A stretch of DNA of 64,000 bases from Verrucomicrobiota bacterium (GTDB lineage Bacteria > Verrucomicrobiota > Verrucomicrobiia > Opitutales > Opitutaceae), in NCBI GenBank assembly GCA_963205455.1, contig CAUJJL010000088.1:46138-110137 (forward strand). The letters run 5' to 3'. Position numbers and translations under genes: made by a program. Shown piece by piece: positions 18,607 to 25,785 of the stretch. Under the pieces are notes generated by a model. It had not been told where the DNA came from, did no database searches, and worked only from the letters and a program-made list of their open reading frames with translations. Every line of letters begins with the position of its first letter. The first letter of the stretch is position 1.

Positions 18607-18897
18607 TCAGGCTGATTCTGAAGGATCTTCCGAGTTGATGATCAGCTTGGAAAGCTGCTCAATGATCTCGAGCGGCGGATAGTTGGGATCGCTGGCGAGC
18701 TTGCGGCCCAGCTCCACCATTTCCGGGCGGATTTCGGGAGTCGCTTCGAGCGCCCTTTGCAGTGTCTCTGCATGCGTCGTCGAAAGGGAGTCCGGTCGGG
18801 GAGACTCAACCTTGTTGTGATTGGCGGCGTGTCCGTTGGTGGCGGGCAAGGCGCCAGCACGATGTGAGCCGAGACTCTGGGACGTGGGATGTATCAT
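18607..18897 (-). CDS. FlgM-like anti-sigma-28 factor (candidate)
   Basis: A protein of 96 residues with a disordered, polar N-terminal half and a helical C-terminal half (TLQRALEATPEIRPEMVELGRKLASDPNYPPLEIIEQLSKLIIN). The pattern Arg-x-x-x-Val-x-x-x-Arg ... Tyr-Pro-x-x-x-Ile-x-x-x-Leu resembles the sigma-28-binding end of FlgM, and the size and disorder also fit. It lies directly before fliS in a flagellar operon. The assignment is inferred from pattern and context, since FlgM proteins diverge strongly. Confidence 0.6.
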   Translation of the reverse strand: MIHPTSQSLGSHRAGALPATNGHAANHNKVESPRPDSLSTTHAETLQRALEATPEIRPEMVELGRKLASDPNYPPLEIIEQLSKLIINSEDPSESA

Positions 18898-19023
18898 TTT
18901 TGGATTCCGTGGGTGGTACGGTCAGCTCTCTCGCAAAGTGTCAGGGAACGCCGTTTCATGGTTATCTGCTGTTGGATCAAATCGGTCCGTTTCCGGCTGG
19001 GTTGAGAAAAGAGCGTCAAAATT

Positions 19024-19692
19024 TTACCGTTTGGGTAATGTTACGAATGTAGAAAACGCCACATAGCTGCCAAAGCGGGTTGGGTTCTGCAAAACGGTTG
19101 AGCTCAAATCACCCTTTGCTCCCTCTGGGGAGTTAAAGTCGAGATAGTGCCGGCGTGCGGCGTTTGCGACTGCGGGCTCATTTGCATCAAAGAGATTATC
19201 GAAGGCCCACAGGATTTCACCGGAGGAAATATCTACGAGCTTGGATCGAATGCCGAGTTTCAAGGGAGGATAGGGCGAGTACGCGGTCAGATCGATGAAG
19301 AGGATTGCGTCGGCGAAGGTTGCGCCCTTCAGCTTGGACAGGAGATCGTGGGGCAGCGCTTCCACGGAGGAAAGCTGTCGTGCGCCCGCGAGCCTGGCCA
19401 ACAGATCGCGTGAAACGATGACCGCCTCGGCGCGCGCCGAACGATTGAATTCGGAGGAGAATGAGCTGTCGAGGCGGGCAAGGTTCGCTTCGGGAATATC
19501 CGGCAGTCCTGCAACGGGAAGAATTGCGATGCGCCGGATCGTCGTCGGGAGCCGGTCGACAGCTCGTACGTTCGTAGGCGCATAGAACGGCCCCGTCCGG
19601 GCGTGATCGATTCTTGGCATGGATTCGCACCCGGCGAAAGCCAGGCAGGCGATTCCGAGCACGAGCGTTTCCTTTAGCCTCCGGCGCATCAT
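19024..19692 (-). CDS. Uncharacterized lipoprotein in the flagellar operon
   Basis: A lipoprotein of 222 residues. The type II signal peptide has positive residues (MMRRRLK), a hydrophobic core and a lipobox LAFAGC. The mature part is an alpha/beta domain (RRIAILPVAGLPDIPEANLARLDSSFSSEFNRS ... AVIVSRDLLARLAG ... ADAILFIDLTAYSPYPPLKLGIRSKLVDISSGEILWAFD). This resembles the layout of CsgG/PelC/FlgT-middle-domain-like envelope lipoproteins. Its start codon overlaps the fliD stop by 4 bp. It may be an envelope component around the flagellum, but no named family can be assigned from sequence alone. Confidence 0.8.
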   Translation of the reverse strand: MMRRRLKETLVLGIACLAFAGCESMPRIDHARTGPFYAPTNVRAVDRLPTTIRRIAILPVAGLPDIPEANLARLDSSFSSEFNRSARAEAVIVSRDLLARLAGARQLSSVEALPHDLLSKLKGATFADAILFIDLTAYSPYPPLKLGIRSKLVDISSGEILWAFDNLFDANEPAVANAARRHYLDFNSPEGAKGDLSSTVLQNPTRFGSYVAFSTFVTLPKR

Positions 19693-21422
19693 TTTGTAGT
19701 GTTCTGGCCGAACGCGTTGGTGAGCTGCGCCTGCATTTGCTGCAACTGTGCCTGGGCAGTCTCCATTGCGATGAACCCCGCCTCCAGTTGAGAGCGCCGC
19801 TGTACCAACTGCCGCTCGATTGCTGCGATCTGATCATCGATGCTCTTCGAACTGTTGTTCAGTGCGGTGGTCTGTGAGCCAAGCGCGCCCCCAGTTCCCG
19901 TGAGACCGGTGGTGTTGTCGATGAATGCGAGAAATTTTGCGGAGAATCCGGTGGAGTCCAGGTTAAAGAACCGTTCGATGTCGCCTGCATTGTTCAGCAG
20001 CGCGGCATCCAGCTTGGAAGCGTCCTTTACCGTGAGATTCGAGGTCCCTGACGTGAAATCGATTCCGAGATCGTCCAGGCGCTTGATCGTGCCATCCAGA
20101 CCGGCGATTGAACCGAATGCCGATGTGCGAAGCGTTCGGGCCCATTCCTGGATTTCCCGATTGCTGCTGAGCAGTGCGGCAGTGACCTTGCCGTTGGACG
20201 TGGTCACCTTTGTCTGCTCGTCGATGTAGGTTTGAACGGCATTGAACTTGGTGATGAACGTGTCGATCGCGGTGCGCATTGCAGCGGTGTTCGCGGTCAC
20301 CGCAATGGTCTCCGAAGTCTGGCTTCGGGCAGTTACAGAAAGCCCCTCGATGCCGTGCGATCCGCCATCAAGGGTGTTGCTGGCACTGGAAAGTTCGGGG
20401 CCCCCATTGACCGTGTAGCGTGCGTTCTTGCCTCGCTCGAGTGTCGAGGACGAGGTGAGGCCGATGGCGTCCAGGAGCCCCCCTGCGGCTTCGGAAACGG
20501 AGAGTCCGACATCACCGGTGGTCTTGTTGGTCAGGACCACGCGGTCGTTCATGGAGTCAAACGATGCGCTCACTCCGGCCGACGATGAGTTGATCCTGGC
20601 GAGAATCGTTGAGAGCGAATCGGTGTTGACGTTATACGCGATGCTCACGCCATTGATGGTGAAGGAACCTGCACCTGAGCCGTCGACGGCGGTGATCGCA
20701 TTTTTCAGTCGGGCATCGACGAGAGGTGTTGACAACCTCGTGGTACCGAGCGCCGTGGTGCTGCTGATGGCGCCGGTACCGTTGTTGCCCAAGCGGGCAG
20801 CCGCGAGGAAGTTTGAGGTGTCATTTGCCGCACCCAGGACGATTTCGGACGCGCTGTTGAGTTCGATCCTGTCAGTCGCAGGATTGTAGGCTGCTGTGAC
20901 GGATCCGCCGGTTGCAGTGGAAATTTCTGTGAAGACGTCGGCGAGGGAATCCGTGAGGTCCACGGTGATGACGCTTCCATTCACGGTGAATGTGCCCGCT
21001 TTGACCACGGTGGATGTCGGGAGCGTGGCGAGGGTCACTCCGGAGACGTCGGCAGTCGGTGCGATACCCATGCCAATATCATTGGCGCCTGCGCGGCGCG
21101 CGGCCGTTGCCAGTTCCAGAATGTTGAAAGTGTAGTTCCCGGTTGCGGTACCTGAACCCGCGGTGGCAAGCCAGTTGGAGTTCGTTGTTGTCGATGCAGC
21201 CGAACGACCGTTGAAAAGCCCGGAAGTCTTGAGTGTCGTTGTGGCCGTCTTGAGCTCCGCCAGCCGCGTATTGAGACCTGAAAGCGCGCTCACCTTCCGG
21301 TCATTGACGGTCTTTTCTGCCTGCAGGCGCGTGATGGGAGTGCGCTCAAGCTCCATCAGGCTGTCCACAAGGGATTTCCAATCGAATCCGGAAGCGAGTC
21401 CTGAAAGCTGTAGGCCGGCCAT
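19689..21422 (-). CDS. fliD: Flagellar hook-associated protein 2 (filament cap) FliD
   Basis: A protein of 577 residues starting at the ATG at 21422 (MAGLQLSGLASGFDWKSLVDSLMELERTPITRLQAEK), the typical FliD N-terminal coiled region. Internal repeats of the flagellin-IN type are seen (FTINGVSIAYNVNTDSLSTILARINSSSAGVSASFDSMNDRVVLTNK). The C-terminal coiled coil is SKSIDDQIAAIERQLVQRRSQLEAGFIAMETAQAQLQQMQAQL. FliD caps the growing filament outside the cell and directs flagellin insertion. It is the first gene of the minus-strand flagellar operon and is divergent from flagellin. Confidence 0.95.
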   Translation of the reverse strand: MAGLQLSGLASGFDWKSLVDSLMELERTPITRLQAEKTVNDRKVSALSGLNTRLAELKTATTTLKTSGLFNGRSAASTTTNSNWLATAGSGTATGNYTFNILELATAARRAGANDIGMGIAPTADVSGVTLATLPTSTVVKAGTFTVNGSVITVDLTDSLADVFTEISTATGGSVTAAYNPATDRIELNSASEIVLGAANDTSNFLAAARLGNNGTGAISSTTALGTTRLSTPLVDARLKNAITAVDGSGAGSFTINGVSIAYNVNTDSLSTILARINSSSAGVSASFDSMNDRVVLTNKTTGDVGLSVSEAAGGLLDAIGLTSSSTLERGKNARYTVNGGPELSSASNTLDGGSHGIEGLSVTARSQTSETIAVTANTAAMRTAIDTFITKFNAVQTYIDEQTKVTTSNGKVTAALLSSNREIQEWARTLRTSAFGSIAGLDGTIKRLDDLGIDFTSGTSNLTVKDASKLDAALLNNAGDIERFFNLDSTGFSAKFLAFIDNTTGLTGTGGALGSQTTALNNSSKSIDDQIAAIERQLVQRRSQLEAGFIAMETAQAQLQQMQAQLTNAFGQNTTK

Positions 21423-21527
21423 GTTGAGCGTGAAGTTGCGTAGGTTTTTACCGATAGCGGTCGCTGCCGTGTCATTCGTCACGCGAGAGGTGTTTCTTGA
21501 GATTGCGAAGACCCCGAAAAAAATGAT

Positions 21528-21555
21528 CGATCGCGTTAAAGTCCTTTCGCGATCG
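21528..21555. promoter_or_regulatory. Inverted repeat upstream of the first flagellin gene
   Basis: Perfect 8-bp arms CGATCGCG (21528-21535) and CGCGATCG (21548-21555) enclose an inner AAAG-TC-CTTT. A second inverted pair, CGCTCCG (21554-21560) / CGGAGCG (21592-21598), overlaps the right arm by two bases, so the two RNA stems would be mutually exclusive. It lies in the fliD/flagellin divergent region and could be an operator or a structured mRNA leader. Confidence 0.5.
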
Positions 21556-21564
21556 CTCCGTTAG
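21537..21564 (+). promoter_or_regulatory. Possible sigma-28 promoter of the first flagellin gene
   Basis: TAAAGTCC (21537-21544) and TCCGTTAG (21557-21564) are separated by 12 bp. They match 6/8 and 5/8 of the sigma-28 consensus TAAAGTTT - N11 - GCCGATAA. The spacing is one base longer than usual. It is a plausible but weak call. Confidence 0.4.
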
Positions 21565-21660
21565 TACCGGCACCTGCGCGATGAGTGCGGCCGGAGCGAA
21601 CCGACTCCCCCTTCGGTTACGTCACCCTACGGATGGGTATTCAGAATCAAGGAAGATACC

Positions 21661-22479
21661 ATGTCAGTCGTCATCAATACCAACGCGGCCGCGACTATCG
21701 CGGCGAACAACCTCGCGTCCACAAATACGAGTCTGCAGAAGAGCCTGAACCGGCTCTCCAGTGGCTCCAAGATTGTCAGCCCGGCCGACGATGCCGGCGG
21801 TCTGGCGGTCTCGATGAAACTCAGTGCCGCTGCCCGTCGTTCGGGAGCCGCTGTGATCAACATCAGCAATACGATCTCGTTTCTGCAGACGCAGGACGGA
21901 GTACTCAAGGTGGCCGGCAAGGTGCTCGACCGCTTGGGTGAGCTGAAAACCCTTTACGCGGATCCCACAAAGAATGCCACGGATCTGGCAAATTATGACT
22001 CCGAGTTCAATGCCCTCCAGGCACAGTTGACGGCGCTCTCTTCGGAGACATTCAACGGCCGGGCGGTGTTCGGTACCTCGACCCTGACGGTCATGGTCAC
22101 GGAGGACGGCAACACCTCATCGTCGGTGACTCTCGCTGCGAGGAATCTCGCCAGCACGGCCACCGGCATCGGATCGCTTGTTGCCTCCAGTGTGACCAAC
22201 CTCGGACAGCTCAATCTCACCGACGTGACTGCGGCCCTTCAGAACGTGGCCACGTTCCGCGCGCAGAACGGCGCCGAGCAGAGCCGTCTCACGTTCGCGA
22301 CCGAGCTCCTCGTGGTCAACAAGACCAACATCGAGGCAGCGAACAGCCGCATCATCGACGTCGACGTCGCTCAGGAATCCACCCAGCTCGCACGCTGGAA
22401 CACGCTAGTCCAGGCAGGTACGGCAATGCTGGCGCAGGCGAACCAAAGCCCGCAGGCAGCATTGCGGCTGTTGCAGTGA
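21661..22479 (+). CDS. Flagellin (paralog 1)
   Basis: A short flagellin of 272 residues that keeps only the conserved D0/D1 core. The N-terminus is MSVVINTNAAATIAANNLASTNTSLQKSLNRLSSGSKI. The C-terminus (ANSRIIDVDVAQESTQLARWNTLVQAGTAMLAQANQSPQAALRLLQ) has the standard helix that packs in the filament core and binds FliS. A small middle region (about 130-185) replaces the large D2/D3 domains of enteric flagellins. It is exported through the flagellar type III gate and polymerised extracellularly. The ribosome site AAGGAAG lies upstream of the ATG. A very similar paralog follows 303 bp downstream. Confidence 0.97.
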   Translation: MSVVINTNAAATIAANNLASTNTSLQKSLNRLSSGSKIVSPADDAGGLAVSMKLSAAARRSGAAVINISNTISFLQTQDGVLKVAGKVLDRLGELKTLYADPTKNATDLANYDSEFNALQAQLTALSSETFNGRAVFGTSTLTVMVTEDGNTSSSVTLAARNLASTATGIGSLVASSVTNLGQLNLTDVTAALQNVATFRAQNGAEQSRLTFATELLVVNKTNIEAANSRIIDVDVAQESTQLARWNTLVQAGTAMLAQANQSPQAALRLLQ

Positions 22480-22782
22480 TCTTGATCCGGTGAAGGAGGA
22501 TTCGTAGCGCGTGCCGGTCGTTCCGGATCGCGGATGATGGATCTCCTTCCTGGATAAAGCTCGGGTTGATAGCAATCCGTCCCATATCCTTCGTTCTTTG
22601 ACAGGGTGTTGATAACGCTCACGCGGGGGCGCGTGAGCAGGATCTCCCTTGATGACCACCTCAGCCGGTTTGCCCTCGCAGGGTGACATTTTGGAGCACG
22701 TGCTCCGATCGGCGCGGCCTGCGCCGTCTTTTCAGGCCCGTGGCGACGACGGACGTCGCACTCATCAAGGAAAGATACTACC
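22480..22782 (+). other. Structured intergenic leader between the two flagellin genes
   Basis: There is no gene in these 303 bases, but inverted repeats are dense. GATCCGG (22484-22490) pairs with CCGGATC (22523-22529), and GAAGGAG (22492-22498) pairs with CTCCTTC (22543-22549), giving an A-B-A'-B' order. GCTCACGCG-GGGG-CGCGTGAGC (22617-22638) is a perfect 9-bp hairpin. GGAGCACGTGCTCC (22693-22706) is a perfect palindrome. GCGACG/CGTCGC (22743-22748, 22754-22759) is a 6-bp hairpin just before the ribosome-binding site of paralog 2. TAAAG (22555) followed 16 bases later by TCCGT weakly echoes the first flagellin's possible sigma-28 promoter. Confidence 0.5.
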
Positions 22783-23598
22783 ATGTCAGTTGTTATCAAT
22801 ACCAACTACTCCGCGACGATTGCCTCCAACAATCTCGCGGCCTCGAATAGCATGCTGCAGAAGAGCCTCAACCGGCTCTCGAGCGGCTCGAAGATCGTCT
22901 CGCCGGCCGACGACGCCGGTGGCCTCGCCGTCTCGATGAAGATGAGCGCAGCCGCCAAGCGTTCAGGCGCGGTTGCGACGAACATCAGCAACTCGGTGTC
23001 GCTGCTCCAGACCCAGGACGGTGCGCTCAAAGTCGCAGGCAAGGTTCTTGATCGCATTAGCGAACTCAAGACGCTCTACGCCGATCCGACCAAGAATGCG
23101 TCCGACCTCGCGAACTATGACTCGGAATTCACCGCGCTGAAGGCTCAGCTTTCAGCCATTTCGAGTGAGAAGTTCAACGGAAACGCGATGTTTGGCACCG
23201 GTGCGACGTTCGCCGTACAGGTGACGGAAGACGGTGCAACGAGCGTGACGGTCGCGGCACGCGATCTGACCAGTTCGTCGTCCGGCGTGGGAGCGATTAC
23301 CGCCTCTGGCGTCGCCGACCTTGGCGATATCACGCTGACGGATATCACGACCGCGCTGCAGAACGTGGCGACATTCCGTGCTGCCAACGGCGCGGAGCAG
23401 AGCCGCCTCGGCTTCGCTTCCGAACTGATCACCGTCAACAAGGCGAACCTTGAAGCCGCAAACAGCCGCATCATCGATGTCGACGTTGCCCAGGAGTCCA
23501 CCCAGCTCGCACGCTGGAACACTCTTGTGCAGGCCGGCACCGCGATGCTCGCCCAGGCGAACGGTTCGGCGCAAACCGCACTCCGTCTGCTGAGCTAA
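22783..23598 (+). CDS. Flagellin (paralog 2)
   Basis: A flagellin of 271 residues, closely similar to the preceding paralog along its full length (same N-terminal NRLSSGSKIVSPADDAGGLAVSMK and C-terminal RIIDVDVAQESTQLARWNTLVQAGTAMLAQAN). It differs most in the variable middle (about 130-180). Like paralog 1 it lacks D2/D3. The leader around the start (AAGGAAAGATACTACCATGTCAGT) is almost the same as in paralog 1, indicating a tandem duplication that included the translation start. A strong intrinsic terminator follows 43 bp after the stop. Confidence 0.97.
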   Translation: MSVVINTNYSATIASNNLAASNSMLQKSLNRLSSGSKIVSPADDAGGLAVSMKMSAAAKRSGAVATNISNSVSLLQTQDGALKVAGKVLDRISELKTLYADPTKNASDLANYDSEFTALKAQLSAISSEKFNGNAMFGTGATFAVQVTEDGATSVTVAARDLTSSSSGVGAITASGVADLGDITLTDITTALQNVATFRAANGAEQSRLGFASELITVNKANLEAANSRIIDVDVAQESTQLARWNTLVQAGTAMLAQANGSAQTALRLLS

Positions 23599-23641
23599 AC
23601 GAGAAAGTAGTTCGTACCGTCAATAGACGGCATCAACCCGC

Positions 23642-23684
23642 CAACCCCCGTCTGCCATGAGCAGACGGGGGTTGTGCATTTTTT
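23642..23684 (+). terminator. Intrinsic terminator after the flagellin genes
   Basis: A perfect 14-bp GC-rich stem (left arm 23642-23655, right arm 23661-23674) with a 5-base CATGA loop is followed by TGCA and six T residues. It is a very strong hairpin, fitting a highly expressed flagellin transcript. Confidence 0.88.
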
Positions 23685-23782
23685 GCGGTAGCAGGCGGCA
23701 GATTCTGACAAGTGGGTAATGTAAATTCTGGGCAAATCTATGGGTTGCACTTGATGTGCCTTCGTGTAGGATGTCGGGGCAC

Positions 23783-24295
23783 ATGAAATCATCATTCCTC
23801 CTCACATCGCTTTGTTCCCTGGTCCTGATCGTGGGCTGCTCAAAGAAGGACGCCGCAGCGCCTGCGGCTCCCTCCTCAGCGGCGCCTGCCCCGGCTGCTG
23901 CTGCCGCTCAAGGTGCTCGCGTCATCAACATCGACGCATCCGATACCATGAAGTTTTCGGTGACCCGCATTGAGGCGACTCCTGGCGAGAGCCTGAAGGT
24001 CGCATTGCACAACAAGGGTACCTTGCCCAAGGAGGCCATGGGCCACAATTGGGTACTTCTCAAGGCCGGTACGGATCCGCTGGCTTTCTGCATGGCCGCG
24101 GTGGCCGCCAAGGCAACGGACTACGTTCCAGCTGCCGAAGCCAGCAAGGTAATCGTGCACACAAAGCTTCTCGGACCGAAACAGGTTGACGAGGTCAGTT
24201 TCAAGGCTCCGACGGAGCCGGGCGAGTATCCGTTTGTCTGCTCGTTCCCAGCGCATGCCATGTCGGGCATGAAGGGTGTCCTGGTCGTCAAGTAA
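23783..24295 (+). CDS. Azurin/auracyanin-type blue-copper lipoprotein
   Basis: A cupredoxin of 170 residues from the ATG at 23783. The lipoprotein signal ends in LIVGC, followed by an Ala/Pro linker (about 25-48) that tethers the domain to a membrane. The copper ligands are visible: His88 in GHNWVL, then Cys153, His158 and Met163 in CSFPAHAMSGM. The Cys-x4-His-x4-Met spacing is that of auracyanin rather than true azurin (Cys-x4-His-x3-Met). It probably shuttles electrons in the envelope, plausibly to the cytochrome oxidase whose assembly genes lie next door. A terminator follows. Confidence 0.9.
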   Translation: MKSSFLLTSLCSLVLIVGCSKKDAAAPAAPSSAAPAPAAAAAQGARVINIDASDTMKFSVTRIEATPGESLKVALHNKGTLPKEAMGHNWVLLKAGTDPLAFCMAAVAAKATDYVPAAEASKVIVHTKLLGPKQVDEVSFKAPTEPGEYPFVCSFPAHAMSGMKGVLVVK

Positions 24296-24329
24296 GTAGG
24301 CGGGACCAGCACGATTTCCGTTGCTCTCA

Positions 24330-24356
24330 GACCGCGCTGCGAAGCGCGGTCTTTTT
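24330..24356 (+). terminator. Intrinsic terminator after the cupredoxin gene
   Basis: A 9-bp stem (GACCGCGCT / AGCGCGGTC) with a GCGA (GNRA-type) tetraloop is followed directly by TTTTTG. It ends the blue-copper protein transcript, 35 bp after its stop. Confidence 0.9.
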
Positions 24357-24431
24357 GTTGGGTCCGCGGGCGCATCCCGCCCCGGATTTCCACCATGGGT
24401 TTGCTCCCGAGCGTTTCCTTCTTGGCTCAGA

Positions 24432-24869
24432 TCAGGTAGCGGCGGGCCACCAGCGGTACAGGAAAAAATAGACGAGAACTCCCGTGACGCTAACGTAGAG
24501 CCAGATAGGAAACGTCCATCGCGCCCAACGGCGATGGCGATCGATCTGGCCGGTCAAGGCGAAATAGAAGGTTCGCGGCACAAGCAGGGCTATCGCCATT
24601 GCAAGCACGATGTGCGTCATCAGCATGATGAAGTAGACGCCCCGGATCCATCCTTCTCCGCCAAAGGGAGTGTGCACGCCTCGGACGAGGATTTTGTGGG
24701 CGACGTATCCGACCAGGAACAAAGCGGAAACAAACCCGGCTGAAATCATGCAGGCGCGGTGGGCGGCGATACGTTTCTTTCGGATGAAGAGAAACCCTGC
24801 AGTCATCAGCACCGTTGCCGTTGCGTTGAGCGCTGCATTGAGCGCGGGAATTTCCTGTATCGTGAGCAC
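24432..24869 (-). CDS. DUF420 integral membrane protein (oxidase-associated)
   Basis: A protein of 145 residues with four hydrophobic segments. It shows the DUF420 pattern of conserved histidines (KKRIAAHRACMISAG, VGYVAHKILVRG, YFIMLMTHIVLAMA, DRHRRWARWTFPIWLYVSVTGVLVYF). DUF420/CtaM proteins are needed for maturation of some heme-copper oxidases. It is the last gene of the minus-strand set ctaA-ctaB-DUF420, 4 bp after the ctaB stop, so almost certainly one operon. It acts in the cytoplasmic membrane. Confidence 0.9.
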   Translation of the reverse strand: MLTIQEIPALNAALNATATVLMTAGFLFIRKKRIAAHRACMISAGFVSALFLVGYVAHKILVRGVHTPFGGEGWIRGVYFIMLMTHIVLAMAIALLVPRTFYFALTGQIDRHRRWARWTFPIWLYVSVTGVLVYFFLYRWWPAAT

Positions 24870-24873
24870 GCGG

Positions 24874-25785
24874 TCAAAAAAAGATCATCCGATCTGCGAC
24901 AAGAGCCCCGAGTTGTAGCGGAAGCCAGAGGATGGATGCCAGGAATAGGTGTCTCGCGGCACGCTCACGTCCCACGGGTGACAAAAAAAGCAGTGCGCGG
25001 CCGGCAAACCATGCTCCGAGGAGCAGGGTTGCGGTCAGGTACCACATCGAGGCCAGACCGAGAACCCAAGGGAGCGCAGAGCAAAGGATGACGAGGAAGG
25101 TATTGATGAGGGACCAGACCGCAGTTGCGCGACCATTCGCGTCGCGCACAGGCAGCATTGGAAAGTTGACGGCCGCATAATCGCGACGATGGATCCACGC
25201 GATCGCCATGAAATGGGGAACCTGCCAGAACAGGAGGATCCCGAAAAGAATCCATCCCAGCACAGGCGATGCGGGTTCGGCGGAAGCCCATCCGATCAGT
25301 GGAGGAAACGCGCCTGCCACTGCGCCAATTTCCGTACTCCAGCGTGAGAACCGCTTCGCCGGGGTGTAGAACGCAAGATAACTGATGATGGTGAGGAGGG
25401 CGAAGAGCGCGCTGGACCCGTTCACCAGCTTGAAGAGCACCGCGAGTCCGGAAGCGCAGAGACTCCAGCCGAGCACGAAGGCTGAGCCTGTGGCGACCCT
25501 GCCCGACGGCAGGGGCCGGTCTGCTGTGCGCGCCATCCGTGCGTCCGTGTCGATTTCCATCCACTGGTTGAGTGCGGCGACTCCCGCGGCGCAGAGCGAT
25601 GTGCCGAGCATGGCGAAGAAGAAGCGCGAGGCATCCCAGTCGGATCGTGCGGAGGCATAACCGACGGCAGCGGTGAGTATCGAAAGCAGACTGAGGCGCG
25701 GCTTGGTGAGTTCGAAGTAGTCGCCAAAACCAGCCTTGGCGCTGGTTTCCCGCGTAGAAGACGTGGAGGTTGCCAGGTCGTTCAT
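24874..25785 (-). CDS. ctaB: Protoheme IX farnesyltransferase (heme O synthase)
   Basis: A UbiA-superfamily prenyltransferase that attaches a farnesyl group to heme B to give heme O. It has 303 residues from the ATG at 25785 (MNDLATSTSSTRE), which overlaps the ctaA stop by 4 bp. The upstream 101 residues of open frame lie antisense to nothing useful and are not family-like. Landmarks are FELTKPRLSLL, the Asp-rich prenyl-diphosphate site NQWMEIDTDARMARTADRPLPSG, and IGAVAGAFPPLIGW, then FWQVPHFMAIAWIHRRDYAAVNFPMLP. About nine membrane helices are present. Confidence 0.95.
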   Translation of the reverse strand: MNDLATSTSSTRETSAKAGFGDYFELTKPRLSLLSILTAAVGYASARSDWDASRFFFAMLGTSLCAAGVAALNQWMEIDTDARMARTADRPLPSGRVATGSAFVLGWSLCASGLAVLFKLVNGSSALFALLTIISYLAFYTPAKRFSRWSTEIGAVAGAFPPLIGWASAEPASPVLGWILFGILLFWQVPHFMAIAWIHRRDYAAVNFPMLPVRDANGRATAVWSLINTFLVILCSALPWVLGLASMWYLTATLLLGAWFAGRALLFLSPVGRERAARHLFLASILWLPLQLGALVADRMIFF

